Below are positions 28,380 to 36,087 of a stretch of 64,000 nucleotides of DNA, piece by piece (the stretch's first letter is position 1; each line of letters starts with the position of its first letter). This stretch comes from Xylocopa sonorina (Eukaryota > Arthropoda > Insecta > Hymenoptera > Apidae), in the NCBI RefSeq assembly GCF_050948175.1, contig NW_027490251.1, positions 124,001 through 188,000 on the forward strand, in the 5' to 3' direction. A program made the position numbers and the translations under genes. The notes beneath the pieces were generated by a model, which saw only the letters and a list, made by a program, of their open reading frames with translations, was not told the origin of the DNA and made no database searches.

Positions 28380-28400
28380 TGACGTCAGGCGTACCGCCTG
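28380..28400. promoter_or_regulatory. CRE-like palindrome and short hairpin at the S1 edge
   Basis: The first bases after the satellite contain TGACGTCA (28,380-28,387), a perfect match to the CREB/ATF response element. It is followed by CAGGCG-TAC-CGCCTG (28,386-28,400), a hairpin with six-base arms. The inverted copy keeps TGACGTCA at 42,607-42,614 but has a changed hairpin arm. Binding is untested, and an 8-mer can occur by chance. Confidence 0.3.
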
Positions 28401-28514
28401 CCACCCATCAACCTCCTCGCACCCCCCAACATCAACCCCAGGACGCATGCAACCAGCCAAACTCGCCTGCAGAACCAGCAACTGGAAGTGTTCGCGCGCG
28501 CATACCTGCACGCG

Positions 28515-28580
28515 CTCACCCACACCGAGTTCCGCTGCCTCACTCGCACCGCCGAGTATACCTGTTTCGCTCGTACCGGG
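28515..28580 (+). repeat. Imperfect 24-27-bp GC-rich tandem repeat in S1
   Basis: A CTCACTCGCACCG-like motif recurs at 28,515, 28,539 and 28,566. In one reverse-complement-copy frame it gives a repeating RTG/RTA-x-x-C pattern of eight to nine residues. The motif is too short and degenerate to assign a protein family. The whole GC-rich module is open in several frames on both strands, which is expected from its composition. Confidence 0.4.
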
Positions 28581-28735
28581 CACCAGTGTCGGCACGTACC
28601 ATCCGCACCAAGGACGGGCAGCCCTATCTCCCTCGCACCGAGGATTCCGTCCTGCAGGAAGACGTAGCCGCAGCCCATCACCTGAATGGGGTCTTTTCCA
28701 ATTCCGGGAACAGGATCTGCTAGAACCTATATATT

Positions 28736-29355
28736 ACTTCTAAGCTAGGACATACATACCATATCATGACGCATATATAAGAATTCCTAGATCTAAGTTA
28801 CACTAAGTAAGATGCGTCCGGCCAGAGGCATGCGCCGCTAGCCCCACCACGCGCCGCGGGTCCCCATTCGCTGGACCGCGCGCTCTCCGCCTCGAGCGTC
28901 CGCGACCGTAGCGCCCCGCGAAACGAGGAGGTCAGAGACGCGTCTCCAGAGCACACACTTTGACTCGAGATCTCCTACCGAGGAGTCGAAACCTCTAGTT
29001 CTAGATCGTTAGCCACCTCAATGTGGGGTTCAGGCATCGTATTTCCATTTCCATTTTAACTTAGTCTTAGACTTAGAATAATTCCAGTTCTTGTATACTT
29101 TAAACCTAGAATATATTTTATTTTTACTGTTACTATATCCAAGTACAAGTTCTTTTAGCAAGTCTACTATTTCCACATCCATTAATTTTATCAAGTGTTT
29201 ATAATACTAGTTCTACTTTTAACATTACATTTAACTACGAATTCTTCCACGGGTTCTTCCATACAACTGGGATTGATCTTCATCAAATTGAAGGAGTATA
29301 GAAATCGGCTATGTGAGGTTGAGACCGCCGCTTATCCTTCAGATCTTAGTCGAAA
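28736..29355 (+). other. S1 middle part, no gene seen
   Basis: This stretch moves from a GC-rich patch (28,810-28,960) with BssHII-like GCGCGC runs to an AT-rich stretch (29,040-29,330). No long open frame, RNA gene or repeat family is recognisable. The GC-rich patch has lost one unit of a 44-bp tandem repeat that is still present in the inverted copy (42,056-42,145). A TATATAAG at about 28,773 could be a promoter element, but nothing else supports it. Confidence 0.5.
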
Positions 29356-29381
29356 CTACAGAAAAACCTGGTGAATGAATC

Positions 29382-29741
29382 GTGCTTCCGGTTTGCGAAG
29401 AACGCGACGTGCGAGTAGGAAGAATTTCATACGATCACATGTGCGTGAATATTTGGAGGGCGTTTCGAGAGTCCTCGTATACCAGCGACCTGCCTTCGCA
29501 CCAGCCCAGACGCCGCTTTCCGAAGCGACCGTCGACGCTTCCGATCCAGACACCACGTCGCATCACGCCGATTTTGCCACATTCAGCATCATCGCTGAAT
29601 TCCGACCGCCGTCCTCCTCTTCGCTGGCGACTGATCGAGATTTCCGTAGCAGCCAACAGAACGAAATCCGCTACGATCCCGGCGAAAGAACCTCCACGCC
29701 GTTTCTACGTACAGATCGAGAGAGAAGTCATCGAAAGGTAG
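29382..29741 (+). CDS. Hypothetical 119-residue open frame in S1
   Basis: I do not recognise this frame. It starts MLPVCEERDV and ends QIEREVIER, with an arginine- and proline-rich middle. It has no membrane segment, signal peptide or known motif. A second frame (29,375-29,812, 145 residues, start MNRASGLRR) overlaps it on the same strand. Comparing S1 with its inverted copy, I count about 7 residue changes in this 119-residue frame against about 12 in the shared 123 residues of the other frame. If either is coding, this one fits better, but the numbers are small. A donor-like AAAG|GTAGGG follows at about 29,737. It could be the first exon or leader of a lost element, or chance. Confidence 0.22.
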   Translation: MLPVCEERDVRVGRISYDHMCVNIWRAFRESSYTSDLPSHQPRRRFPKRPSTLPIQTPRRITPILPHSASSLNSDRRPPLRWRLIEISVAANRTKSATIPAKEPPRRFYVQIEREVIER

Positions 29742-29891
29742 GGTCATTCCCTTATTATAGCGAGTGTTTTCGCCAGTGTCGCGTCAGCCGAAATTATCGG
29801 ACCCGGTCTTAACGCGTTCCCGCGGACCGAATTACCGAAAAATAGGCTCGTGTCGTAAAGCCTCCGGAGCAACGGAAAATAGTTTCACCGG

Positions 29892-31155
29892 AAGTGATAC
29901 CTCGTATTCACCTCAAAAGAATGTAAATGAGACACTTCCTTGCTAGGAAATAAGGTTTGCAGATATCTACGTATCGAAGAAATAGAGCTCTAATGCTTCT
30001 TGAAACGCCATATCGCATCTCATTTCTATGTTTCATCATAAGATATAATATTCATTGCGAAGTGTCATGTATTCATCGTATTCCTCTCAAGAGAATGTAA
30101 ATGCGACACTTCCTTTCTAGGAAATTACGTTTCCAGATGTCTACGTATCGAAGCAACAGAGTTCTAATGTTTCTTAAAACGCGATATCGCATCTCATTTC
30201 TATGTCTCATGATAATATATAATATTCATTGTGCAGTGTTATGTATATCTCGTCTACACTTCAAATGAATGTAAATGCGATCCTTCCTTCCTAGGAAATA
30301 GCGTTTGCAGATGTCTACGTACCGATGCACTAGAGTTTTAATGCTTCTTAAGACGCGAAATCGCTCCTCATAACTATGTTTCGTGATAAGATATAATATT
30401 CATTGCGAAGTGTAATGTATACCTCGTATTCACTACAAAAGAATGTAAATGCGGCTCTACCTTGCTAGGAAATAGCGTTTGCAGATGTCTACGTATCGAA
30501 GCAATAGAGTTCTAATGCTTCTTAAAACGCGATATCGCATCTCACTTCTATGTTTCATGATCAGATATAATACTCATTGCGAAGCGTCATGTATACCTCG
30601 TCCACACTTCAAAAGAATGCAAATGCCACACTTCTGGACTAGGAAATTGCGTTTCTAGATGTCTACGCATCGAAGCAATAGATTTCTAACCCTTTATAAA
30701 ACGCGATATCGCATATCAATTCTAAGTCACATGATAAGATGTAATTTCAATGCAACGCGTTATGTATATGTCCTCTACACTTCAAATGAATGTAAATGGA
30801 TCACTTCCTAGCTACGGAATATCGTTTCTATATCTGAAGGTTTAGAAGCAATAGAGTTATAATGCTTCGTAAAACGCGGCTGCGCATCTGACTTCTATAT
30901 TTCATGATAGGATGTAATATTCATAGCATCGCGTTATGTTTATCTGCTTCTGCATATGAATTGAGTGTGAACCCTACACTTTCTTGCCCGGGGATAGCGT
31001 TTCTAGATGTCCAGGTGCCGAAGCATTTAATTTGTCATGCTTCATGCACCTCAATATTGCATTTCATATAAACAGTTCAAAGTAAACTAGAAGGTTGTAA
31101 AGCTCTATGCATCGCATTATGCTTATCTGCTTTTGTGCTTTATAATGCTCTGGGA
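29892..31155 (-). repeat. 174-bp satellite, block B (reverse strand)
   Basis: About seven monomers lie on the reverse strand between S1 and U. This is the shortest array in the window. The first five monomers are ordinary; the last two are badly decayed. Its S1-proximal end matches the reverse complement of the satellite just left of S1' (to 41,058), so that flank was duplicated together with the cassette. Confidence 0.95.
30760..31155 (-). repeat. Decayed edge monomers of block B
   Basis: Satellite landmarks are still readable here in reverse (GTAATATTCATAGCATCGCG near 30,913, GATAGCGTTTCTAGATGTCC near 30,993) but with many substitutions and indels, and the GCGATATCGC core is destroyed. Divergence rises toward 31,155, where the LTR-like sequence begins. 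Decay at the edge of a homogenised array is expected because exchange rarely reaches the last units. Confidence 0.75.
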
Positions 31156-31747
31156 TGTGAGAAGGTCCTCAACCATCCTTAACCCCCTAAAGAGAACTCA
31201 AAAGTCCAGCGGCCTTGCAGGTGGGCCATGGGAGCGCGGCGCGCGAGGCGCTACACAATTTAAATGATCAGGAGGATCCCCTCAGGGACACCCAAGGGGG
31301 CGAGAAGAGGAAATCGCCGAAATCCACTGATCGATGGACTCGAACAATACCGAAGCCTACAGCCCACTCCACCAAGGAGCCCCGAGGAGGATGCAGGAGA
31401 CCCGAGGACCACCAGCGAATTCAAGGAACCTGAAGAAGAGAACGTGAGAGCTTATTCGCTTAAGCGTCCCATTTCTTGTGTCGCATATTGTATATTGTAT
31501 CTTATATCGTGAAGCGAGTTATGATACACGTTAATTTGCGGCGTGTTGCGTAGTTTCCCGTAGCCCTTGTTAGTTAAACCCACGTCGAGACCATAAATAA
31601 ACATGCCGTGACTTCAGTATCTCGCGACCTGAGTGTGTGTACTTGGCTAGGCGTAGTCGAGAAGAGGAGCATTTCGAAGTTTCAAGGGTTGTTCCGCCCC
31701 AGGGTTCCCGGGGTCGTGTAGTCTATCCCTTTGCTACTTTCTGAGCA
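31156..31747 (+). repeat. LTR-like left end of U (592 bp)
   Basis: It begins TGTGAGAAGG and ends CTGAGCA, matching the TG...CA rule for LTRs. Two bases later comes a primer-binding-site-like TGGCGCCC. A TATA-like TTGTATCTTATAT (about 31,493) precedes an AATAAA (31,596-31,601) by about 100 bp, a plausible U3-R-U5 order. The first 376 bp, including a purine-rich stretch with short open frames, are missing from U', where the LTR is cut at the position matching 31,532. The full-length partner LTR needed to prove this is not in the window, so the call rests on the termini and the motif order. Confidence 0.5.
31596..31601 (+). promoter_or_regulatory. Candidate polyadenylation signal in the LTR
   Basis: The AATAAA lies within CCATAAATAAACATG, about 145 bp before the LTR end. 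The inverted copy keeps it as TTTATT at 53,028-53,033. Its position inside an LTR-like sequence, downstream of a TATA-like stretch, fits the usual R-region signal. Confidence 0.45.
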
Positions 31748-31749
31748 GC

Positions 31750-31760
31750 TGGCGCCCAAG
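31750..31760 (+). other. Primer-binding-site-like motif
   Basis: TGGCGCCCAAG begins two bases after the LTR-like CA end. TGGCGCCC complements the GGGCGCCA 3' end known for animal lysine tRNAs used as reverse-transcription primers. The match stops after about eight bases, so a degenerate site or another tRNA is possible. The inverted copy keeps it at 52,868-52,878. Confidence 0.5.
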
Positions 31761-32855
31761 AAAAGTTGTACGTGAGCGGATACATTGGAACGATAGATCG
31801 CTTTAGATTAAAGTACGTTTTACACCTTAAAGCATTTAGATAATTAACCCCTTCGAGCTTCCCTGACTTACTATATATAGGTTTCCGTCACAACTAATAG
31901 GAACCATCACTTTACATAGATATATAGAACACACATAGTTTTAAACGTAGAACTGAGGATTTGAGAACTTACTTTGAAACGTTAGTAGTGAGAAATTCCA
32001 TCGGATTTCATAGAAATGCAGAACTTACTTGCTATGAAACATAGGCAGATAAGGGCCATCGCGTTGCTTAGAACTTTAGAACTTGATTACTTCAACAAAG
32101 ATTTCTATTGGCTTCGTCCGGTTCTTTTAGAAGAGTTTTTGATAAACCACATACTTTTCACGCTTCTGATATCTTTGAAAGTTCGCGAGAAGTAATCGTT
32201 TAAGTTTTAAAATGATTACTTAGTGTGGATTATTATTTAGTAACTCGCTCATAAACGAGTCTGCATAGGATTTAATCTATAAGTTTTTAAGCCTGGAATT
32301 TATGCAATTATTTGTTATTCACTTATTGCTCAAACGACAAAGATTCTGACCACTTCAAAATGGTTGACTTTCATCAATTTTCTTAAAAATTGAAATACTG
32401 CCCAACTGCTTGCATTAAAGACTGTAATTAAAGCTTTCGAAACATTTTATCCCTTATAGATGAATTCTGGAATTGAAATTGAATGTTTTACTTTTCTAGC
32501 TCCTGTTTAGACATCTTTCTATTGGAATGTTCAAGTATTTTTCATATTCGTAATTATTAAAAATGTTTTACTTGATTCTTTTATTTAATATTTAGAATTT
32601 TCTGAGAAATATTTTTTATCGTAATGAACTATATAATTGCAATTATAATTCTTTATGAAGTAATAATAACAGAAAGGTATGTATCCATTCTTGTAGTTTT
32701 GTAAAGGGTATTTAATCTTACTATCTAAAATGAAACATTGAGATCTGTTTACAATCTAATGGAATTTAATTACCTTTTGATTCAAATTCACAATGATAAT
32801 CTTCCATAGTTCAACAATTTTGTGAGCTGTCCTCAGGAATCCGCAGCTCAGTACT
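31761..32855. other. Interior of U, no gene seen
   Basis: This is about 1.1 kb of AT-rich sequence with no open frame of note, no RNA gene and no satellite homology. The region after the primer site would be gag in an autonomous element, but no frame stays open. It is copied in U' at about 51,775-52,870 with few changes. Confidence 0.6.
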
Positions 32856-32861
32856 TATAAA

Positions 32862-33130
32862 ATGAACGACACAAAGAACAGCCTAACCAAACGTATTCGA
32901 ACCGATTTTTCAATACTAATCTTATCATGTTTAACTTATGCTGCAAACTATTGAAATGCCCTTCGAAAAGTGTTTATTCACAGTGAAGTAAACGGTAAGT
33001 ATTACGCCTTCCACCACTGTTTACAATACGTATGTTTCATTTACTATCAAAACCGTGAGTATTATCGCCTTTCTTTACTTTTTGTAACCTTCAATGCCTT
33101 CATGTTACAGATCGTTAAACTTGCTTTAAA
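32862..33130 (+). pseudogene. Small broken gene fragment with a canonical intron
   Basis: After TATAAAATG a frame starts MNDTKNSLTK, runs 30 residues and stops at TGA (32,952-32,954). The same frame stays open beyond the stop to a strong donor, AACG|GTAAGT at 32,995. A pyrimidine-rich tract and TTACAG| end a 116-bp intron at 33,110. Joining the exons gives a stop within three codons. U' has the same TGA, the same donor and acceptor and the same intron length (51,517-51,632). The splice signals look genuine while the protein is broken, so I call it a gene fragment or untranslated exon. I do not recognise the peptide. Confidence 0.35.
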
Positions 33131-33345
33131 ATGCTCTATCGTATTACGGAAGAATGGACATACCAATTCATTTTAAAAAATGAAGGTAACCTTCATATGT
33201 CCAACATAACTCCACTTACAAAAAAACTATTTTCATCAACGGATGGCCCCTTTGTACTATGCAATTTTATATTAGCAAAAACTTCTATGAAACTTATAGT
33301 TTCGTGGATATCTGAGGTGCTAATTATTACTGCCCCACCCTGTAT
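33131..33345. mobile_element. Possible insertion ending in a CCCACCCTGTA terminus
   Basis: Read on the reverse strand, this piece begins TACAGGGTGGGGCAG (end at about 33,345; 51,283 in U'). Many dispersed insect repeats start with an ACAGGGTG-like terminus, as I remember them. It also carries ATGAAGG-TAA-CCTTCAT at 33,180-33,196, a short palindrome. The other end is not clear and I cannot name a family. If real, it sits between the canonical intron and the membrane-protein frame and may have split one gene. Confidence 0.3.
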
Positions 33346-33351
33346 ATTGTT

Positions 33352-33872
33352 ATGGTTGTGTCCAACAAGGCAACGATGAACAGAGTTAAATTTAATATTA
33401 TGGTGTTTATTATTTTACTTATAGTATATTTGTTTTTCTGGAATTTTGCCAAAAAACAATGTTCACGATGTCGACAGATGAATATATTTGCCTTAGAATT
33501 GCAAAAGCCAACAATTTCGAAAGTAGAATATTACTTTACTTCGCTAACCGAATCATTGCAAACGTTAAGTAAAGTGCTTGCCTTTCAAAACAGTCAGATG
33601 CAAATTACGATACAACGTTTCCAAGAAATGGTACGTGCCACTGTTTTTTAATTTCCGTTTATTTAATCAAAGGAAATTTAATTGAAATATCCGCAAAATT
33701 TGAGGACAAAAAGTTATTGTAATTTTACGCAACATATATGATGGTGATAAAGGATAAGTATACGGAACTGAAAATAGAAAGTAGCGAGCAGAAAAAGAAA
33801 CTGATTGAGCTACAAAGTAGATTGATACATCCGTCAAATGATGATTCTAGGTTAATAAAATCTGTTAATTAA
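33352..33872 (+). CDS. Possible one-pass membrane protein, two exons, in U
   Basis: I do not recognise the family. The first frame opens at 33,352 (an alternative ATG at 33,376 gives MNRVKFNIM) and has one clear membrane segment, roughly residues 14-31, rich in I, L, V and F. A KKQCSRCRQ stretch and a polar, helix-prone tail ending QRFQEM follow. At 33,631 the frame meets a donor-like GTACGT. A 128-bp intron to GGATAAG at 33,758 would join it in frame to 37 more residues, charged and coiled-coil-like, ending at TAA 33,870. The acceptor lacks a good pyrimidine tract, so this join is tentative; unspliced, the frame stops at 33,651. Between U and U' I count about 7 replacement and 3 silent changes in the first frame, which argues against present selection. 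Confidence 0.28.
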
Positions 33873-34530
33873 AGAACTATTGCAAAAATCAAGTATAATC
33901 AATATTACTTCTGCTCAATGGCTATAATAGAATTGAACCGAAATGGGTACAAAGCAGGCAATTATATCTATACGTTCTATTCTATGCAAAGGCAAATATT
34001 TCAAAGAGAAAAGATGTGTTACTTACAAATTACTTATGTTCCTAGATATCTCACTAATTCAGGCTTGTTATCTTGCAGAACTTATCATTCATGTAACATG
34101 TAAAGGGGTCGAAGAATAGTAAATGATTTTTATATTTCATAGCCTCACTTGATACGTCGATTGGATCACGTAAAATATCGGACATTAATTGCATCTACAT
34201 CTTCAGACCTTAAATATATAATTGCAACAACATATTTAATAGCGTTTTAATAACATTTTTCTAATTGTTTATATCTATATCTAATAAATGTATATCAATC
34301 GAATAAGTTGCTTTACCAAAGAATAAAAGTATCTGAGGCTTACATATCGGAGCATTACATAACAAACGTGCATCACATATATAATATTACATGTAACAAA
34401 AGATGAAGACCAAAAAGATCGTACATAAGTTGAATCCACAATGCGGTCATAGAGATACAGAAACGGCACAAATTCCAAACAATAATTTAAAAAATTCAAA
34501 AAGGGGGGAGTGAAAATCCATCTCCTTGAC
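33873..34530. other. AT-rich interior of U, no gene seen
   Basis: No supported gene is present. A 61-residue frame at 33,918-34,103 is broken by a stop at the matching place in U', and a 91-residue reverse frame (34,281-34,556) is open in both copies but is AT-rich, hydrophobic and without motifs. Both are likely chance frames. Confidence 0.5.
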
Positions 34531-34810
34531 GATGATAAGGAACAAGTCTGCCTCATGCACTACAATATCCCAAACAGCCAGCGATTGGCACGCCAATGAC
34601 AACGGATGGAACGAATTCCGTGACAGAACTGTGCTAACAAAGTGCTCCTACTCAGCTTTCGAAATGGCATACTGTTACTACTGGGGCGGCATTCGTATCA
34701 CGGCACTATTAAAGCACCGAGATATAGCACACGGGCTACACGGCCGTGACAATGACACTATCAGCTCACCATAGCTACACGCGTGGTTGTGGCGTAGGCT
34801 GACACTTACT
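34531..34810. other. GC-balanced stretch with inverted repeats in U
   Basis: This island of higher GC sits in AT-rich surroundings. It contains short repeats of CACGGC, CCGTG and GGCCGTGAC. In U' the matching interval forms a perfect nine-base inverted repeat (49,879-49,928) that is imperfect here. It could be a fragment of a DNA transposon end. No protein frame is supported. Confidence 0.4.
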
Positions 34811-35280
34811 AATGGGGAAGCTGTTTCCATAAAAATTATAAGCAAATATGAAAAATGACTAAACTGTGCAATTTATTTATTTTGATTCCAAAATAGATAC
34901 ACCGGCACAAAACAAAGATATAAGAACTCGATTTTATTATTTTCTATAAACTAGCTCGATAGGGCGATTTTTTCCATAAAGTCGATAATTACTTTGTCAT
35001 AAAAATATATACACTTATTTTATATATATTTTCTTCAATTTATTGTTACAAATTCATGCAATTGAGGGTTACATTAAATACGATGACAGCATGTTATTTC
35101 AAAAATTACACAAGGCGAAGTTAGGGACGCAACAGCATGAATTTTTATTTTATAAGTAATATTTTTTTTATAAATAATATTTTTAGTCTATGATGGATTG
35201 AAAGAAATATATACGACTCGCTCAATAACTATAAATATAGGAAAACGACCATCAAAATGTCCATCAATGCTCATATGCTG
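34811..35280. other. Strongly AT-rich stretch in U, no gene seen
   Basis: Long A and T runs dominate (for example TATTTTTTTTATAAATAATA near 35,159). Nothing coding is visible. The copy in U' is collinear with small changes. Confidence 0.55.
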
Positions 35281-35431
35281 AACATCTACTGACATCTAAC
35301 GGTTCTAATTTGTATGAAAGCACAGGTTCCCCATTGCCAAATGTGATCCTGCGTCATTGCTGAGGAGATTCATGAATGGAGCGATGATACGCGTGTCACC
35401 ATGGTGCTGGTTCTGCACGATTCGCTTGTCT

Positions 35432-35454
35432 AGAACGTGCTGGTAACACGTTCT
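35432..35454. other. Perfect hairpin in U
   Basis: AGAACGTG-CTGGTAA-CACGTTCT has eight-base perfect arms and a seven-base loop. A second, weaker hairpin follows (ATGGT-GTCGCT-ACCAT, 35,534-35,549). Both are kept in U' apart from single changes. They lie in a 35,281-35,616 stretch without genes. Function is unknown. Confidence 0.45.
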
Positions 35455-35616
35455 GGCATTTTAGTCAACGAATCCGGTCACAGATGACTACGAATCAGTT
35501 GACACTCCTCGGAAGTGGCAATATAGTGCCGGCATGGTGTCGCTACCATCTTGCCGTTTGTTATCTGGGATGCTTTTTAGTGCATTATTCGGAATTGAAT
35601 TTGAACACATAGCTAC

Positions 35617-36061
35617 TTAATCGCAAATTTGTATGTACTGTGACGTGGTGAAGTCACAAGGCTCGCTCACCCCCCCCCCCCCTGCTTCGGTTAGACTAGC
35701 TCGAAGATCACCACCCATGCGCGAAGCGCGACACGGACCATCGCGATAGCTGTATTTGCGAGGAGCGTGAAATACACGATGGTAGAACGCCCCCCCCCCC
35801 CCCGTTCGTTTCTCTCTCTCCGTTCTAGGGATTAGACTGGCGAGCTGAGGGAAGAAGCGACCCATAAGACGTCTCTTCGGCGGATAATAAGACCGCAGGT
35901 TCGCGGAAGGGCTGAGCGCCGAGGTAGCGTGACGGGATCGACGGTGGAGGAGTCGGGAAGTGAGCAAGAAGAGACCCTGAAGCCAGAAGGATACGATCCA
36001 GAGCTGTGCAACGATAAGACCGCTGCCATAGTCCATGGAGACAAACAGGATGGTTCTCGGG
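35617..36061. other. GC-rich end of U with two poly-C tracts
   Basis: This is the GC-richest part of U, ending at the LTR-like restart. It has a 13-base C run (35,670-35,682) and a 14-base C run (35,790-35,803). The matching runs in U' are 7 and 9 bases, so the long reverse frame across this region (35,617-36,036) is not conserved in phase and I do not call it a gene. Confidence 0.55.
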
Positions 36062-36087
36062 TGTGAGAAGGACCTCTACCCCTCGCC
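36062..36087 (+). repeat. Truncated 3' LTR start of U
   Basis: TGTGAGAAGGACCTCTACCC resembles the LTR start at 31,156 (TGTGAGAAGGTCCTCAACC) in the same orientation, with about 17 of 20 bases equal. The satellite starts directly after it. The resemblance is short; if genuine, it marks a 3' LTR cut off after 26 bp. Confidence 0.4.

Larger units (their letters stand above)
28379..29891 (+). other. Cassette S1, first copy, at a satellite strand switch
   Basis: This is 1,513 bp of non-satellite DNA. To its left the satellite reads forward and stops inside GAAGTGTCGCATTT; to its right it reads in reverse, starting at GATACCTCGTATTCAC. The cassette has three parts: a GC-rich left third (28,379-28,735), a mixed middle that turns AT-rich (28,736-29,355), and a GC-richer right part with overlapping open frames (29,356-29,891). 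An inverted copy lies at 41,059-42,615, and the satellite just outside both borders is also shared with that copy, for example the CAAACCTTATTTCC variant at 29,950 (reverse strand) and 40,991. I find no terminal inverted repeats or target-site duplication that would mark a classical transposon. It may be a fragment of one or of a host locus. Confidence 0.9.
31156..36087 (+). mobile_element. Cassette U, decayed LTR-element-like, first copy
   Basis: This 4.9-kb non-satellite cassette lies between reverse satellite (left) and forward satellite (right). The left end looks like an LTR (31,156-31,747) followed by a primer-site motif. The right end (36,062-36,087) repeats the LTR start in direct orientation. 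That is the plan of an LTR retrotransposon with its 3' LTR cut off, but no gag, protease, reverse transcriptase or integrase is visible in any frame. The interior holds a canonical intron, a membrane-protein-like frame, a second transposon-like end and GC-rich DNA with poly-C. From 31,532 to 36,087 it is duplicated, inverted, at 48,546-53,097. It could instead be a piece of ordinary chromatin bounded by LTR fragments. Confidence 0.6.

Noticed and set aside
28367..28723. A 118-residue frame in the GC-rich end of S1
   Set aside because: It starts inside the satellite, the module is open in several frames on both strands, and the roughly ten residue differences to S1' show no sign of constraint.
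28379..29891. S1 as a Helitron or a classical DNA transposon
   Set aside because: I see no TC start with a CTRR end and hairpin, no terminal inverted repeats and no clear target-site duplication; the flanking satellite is in opposite orientations on the two sides.
31215..31512. Two overlapping frames in the LTR-like sequence
   Set aside because: They lie in a purine-rich U3-like stretch, have low-complexity charged composition, are absent from U' and resemble no known protein.
33918..34103. A 61-residue frame in U
   Set aside because: The matching sequence in U' has a stop near the start, and no motif is present.
34281..34556. A 91-residue reverse frame in U, also open in U' (50,071-50,346)
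   Set aside because: It is AT-rich with no motif, and retention in two copies about 3 percent apart is not informative.
35617..36036. A 139-residue reverse frame in U
   Set aside because: It reads through both poly-C tracts as glycine runs; the tract lengths differ in U', so the phase is not kept.
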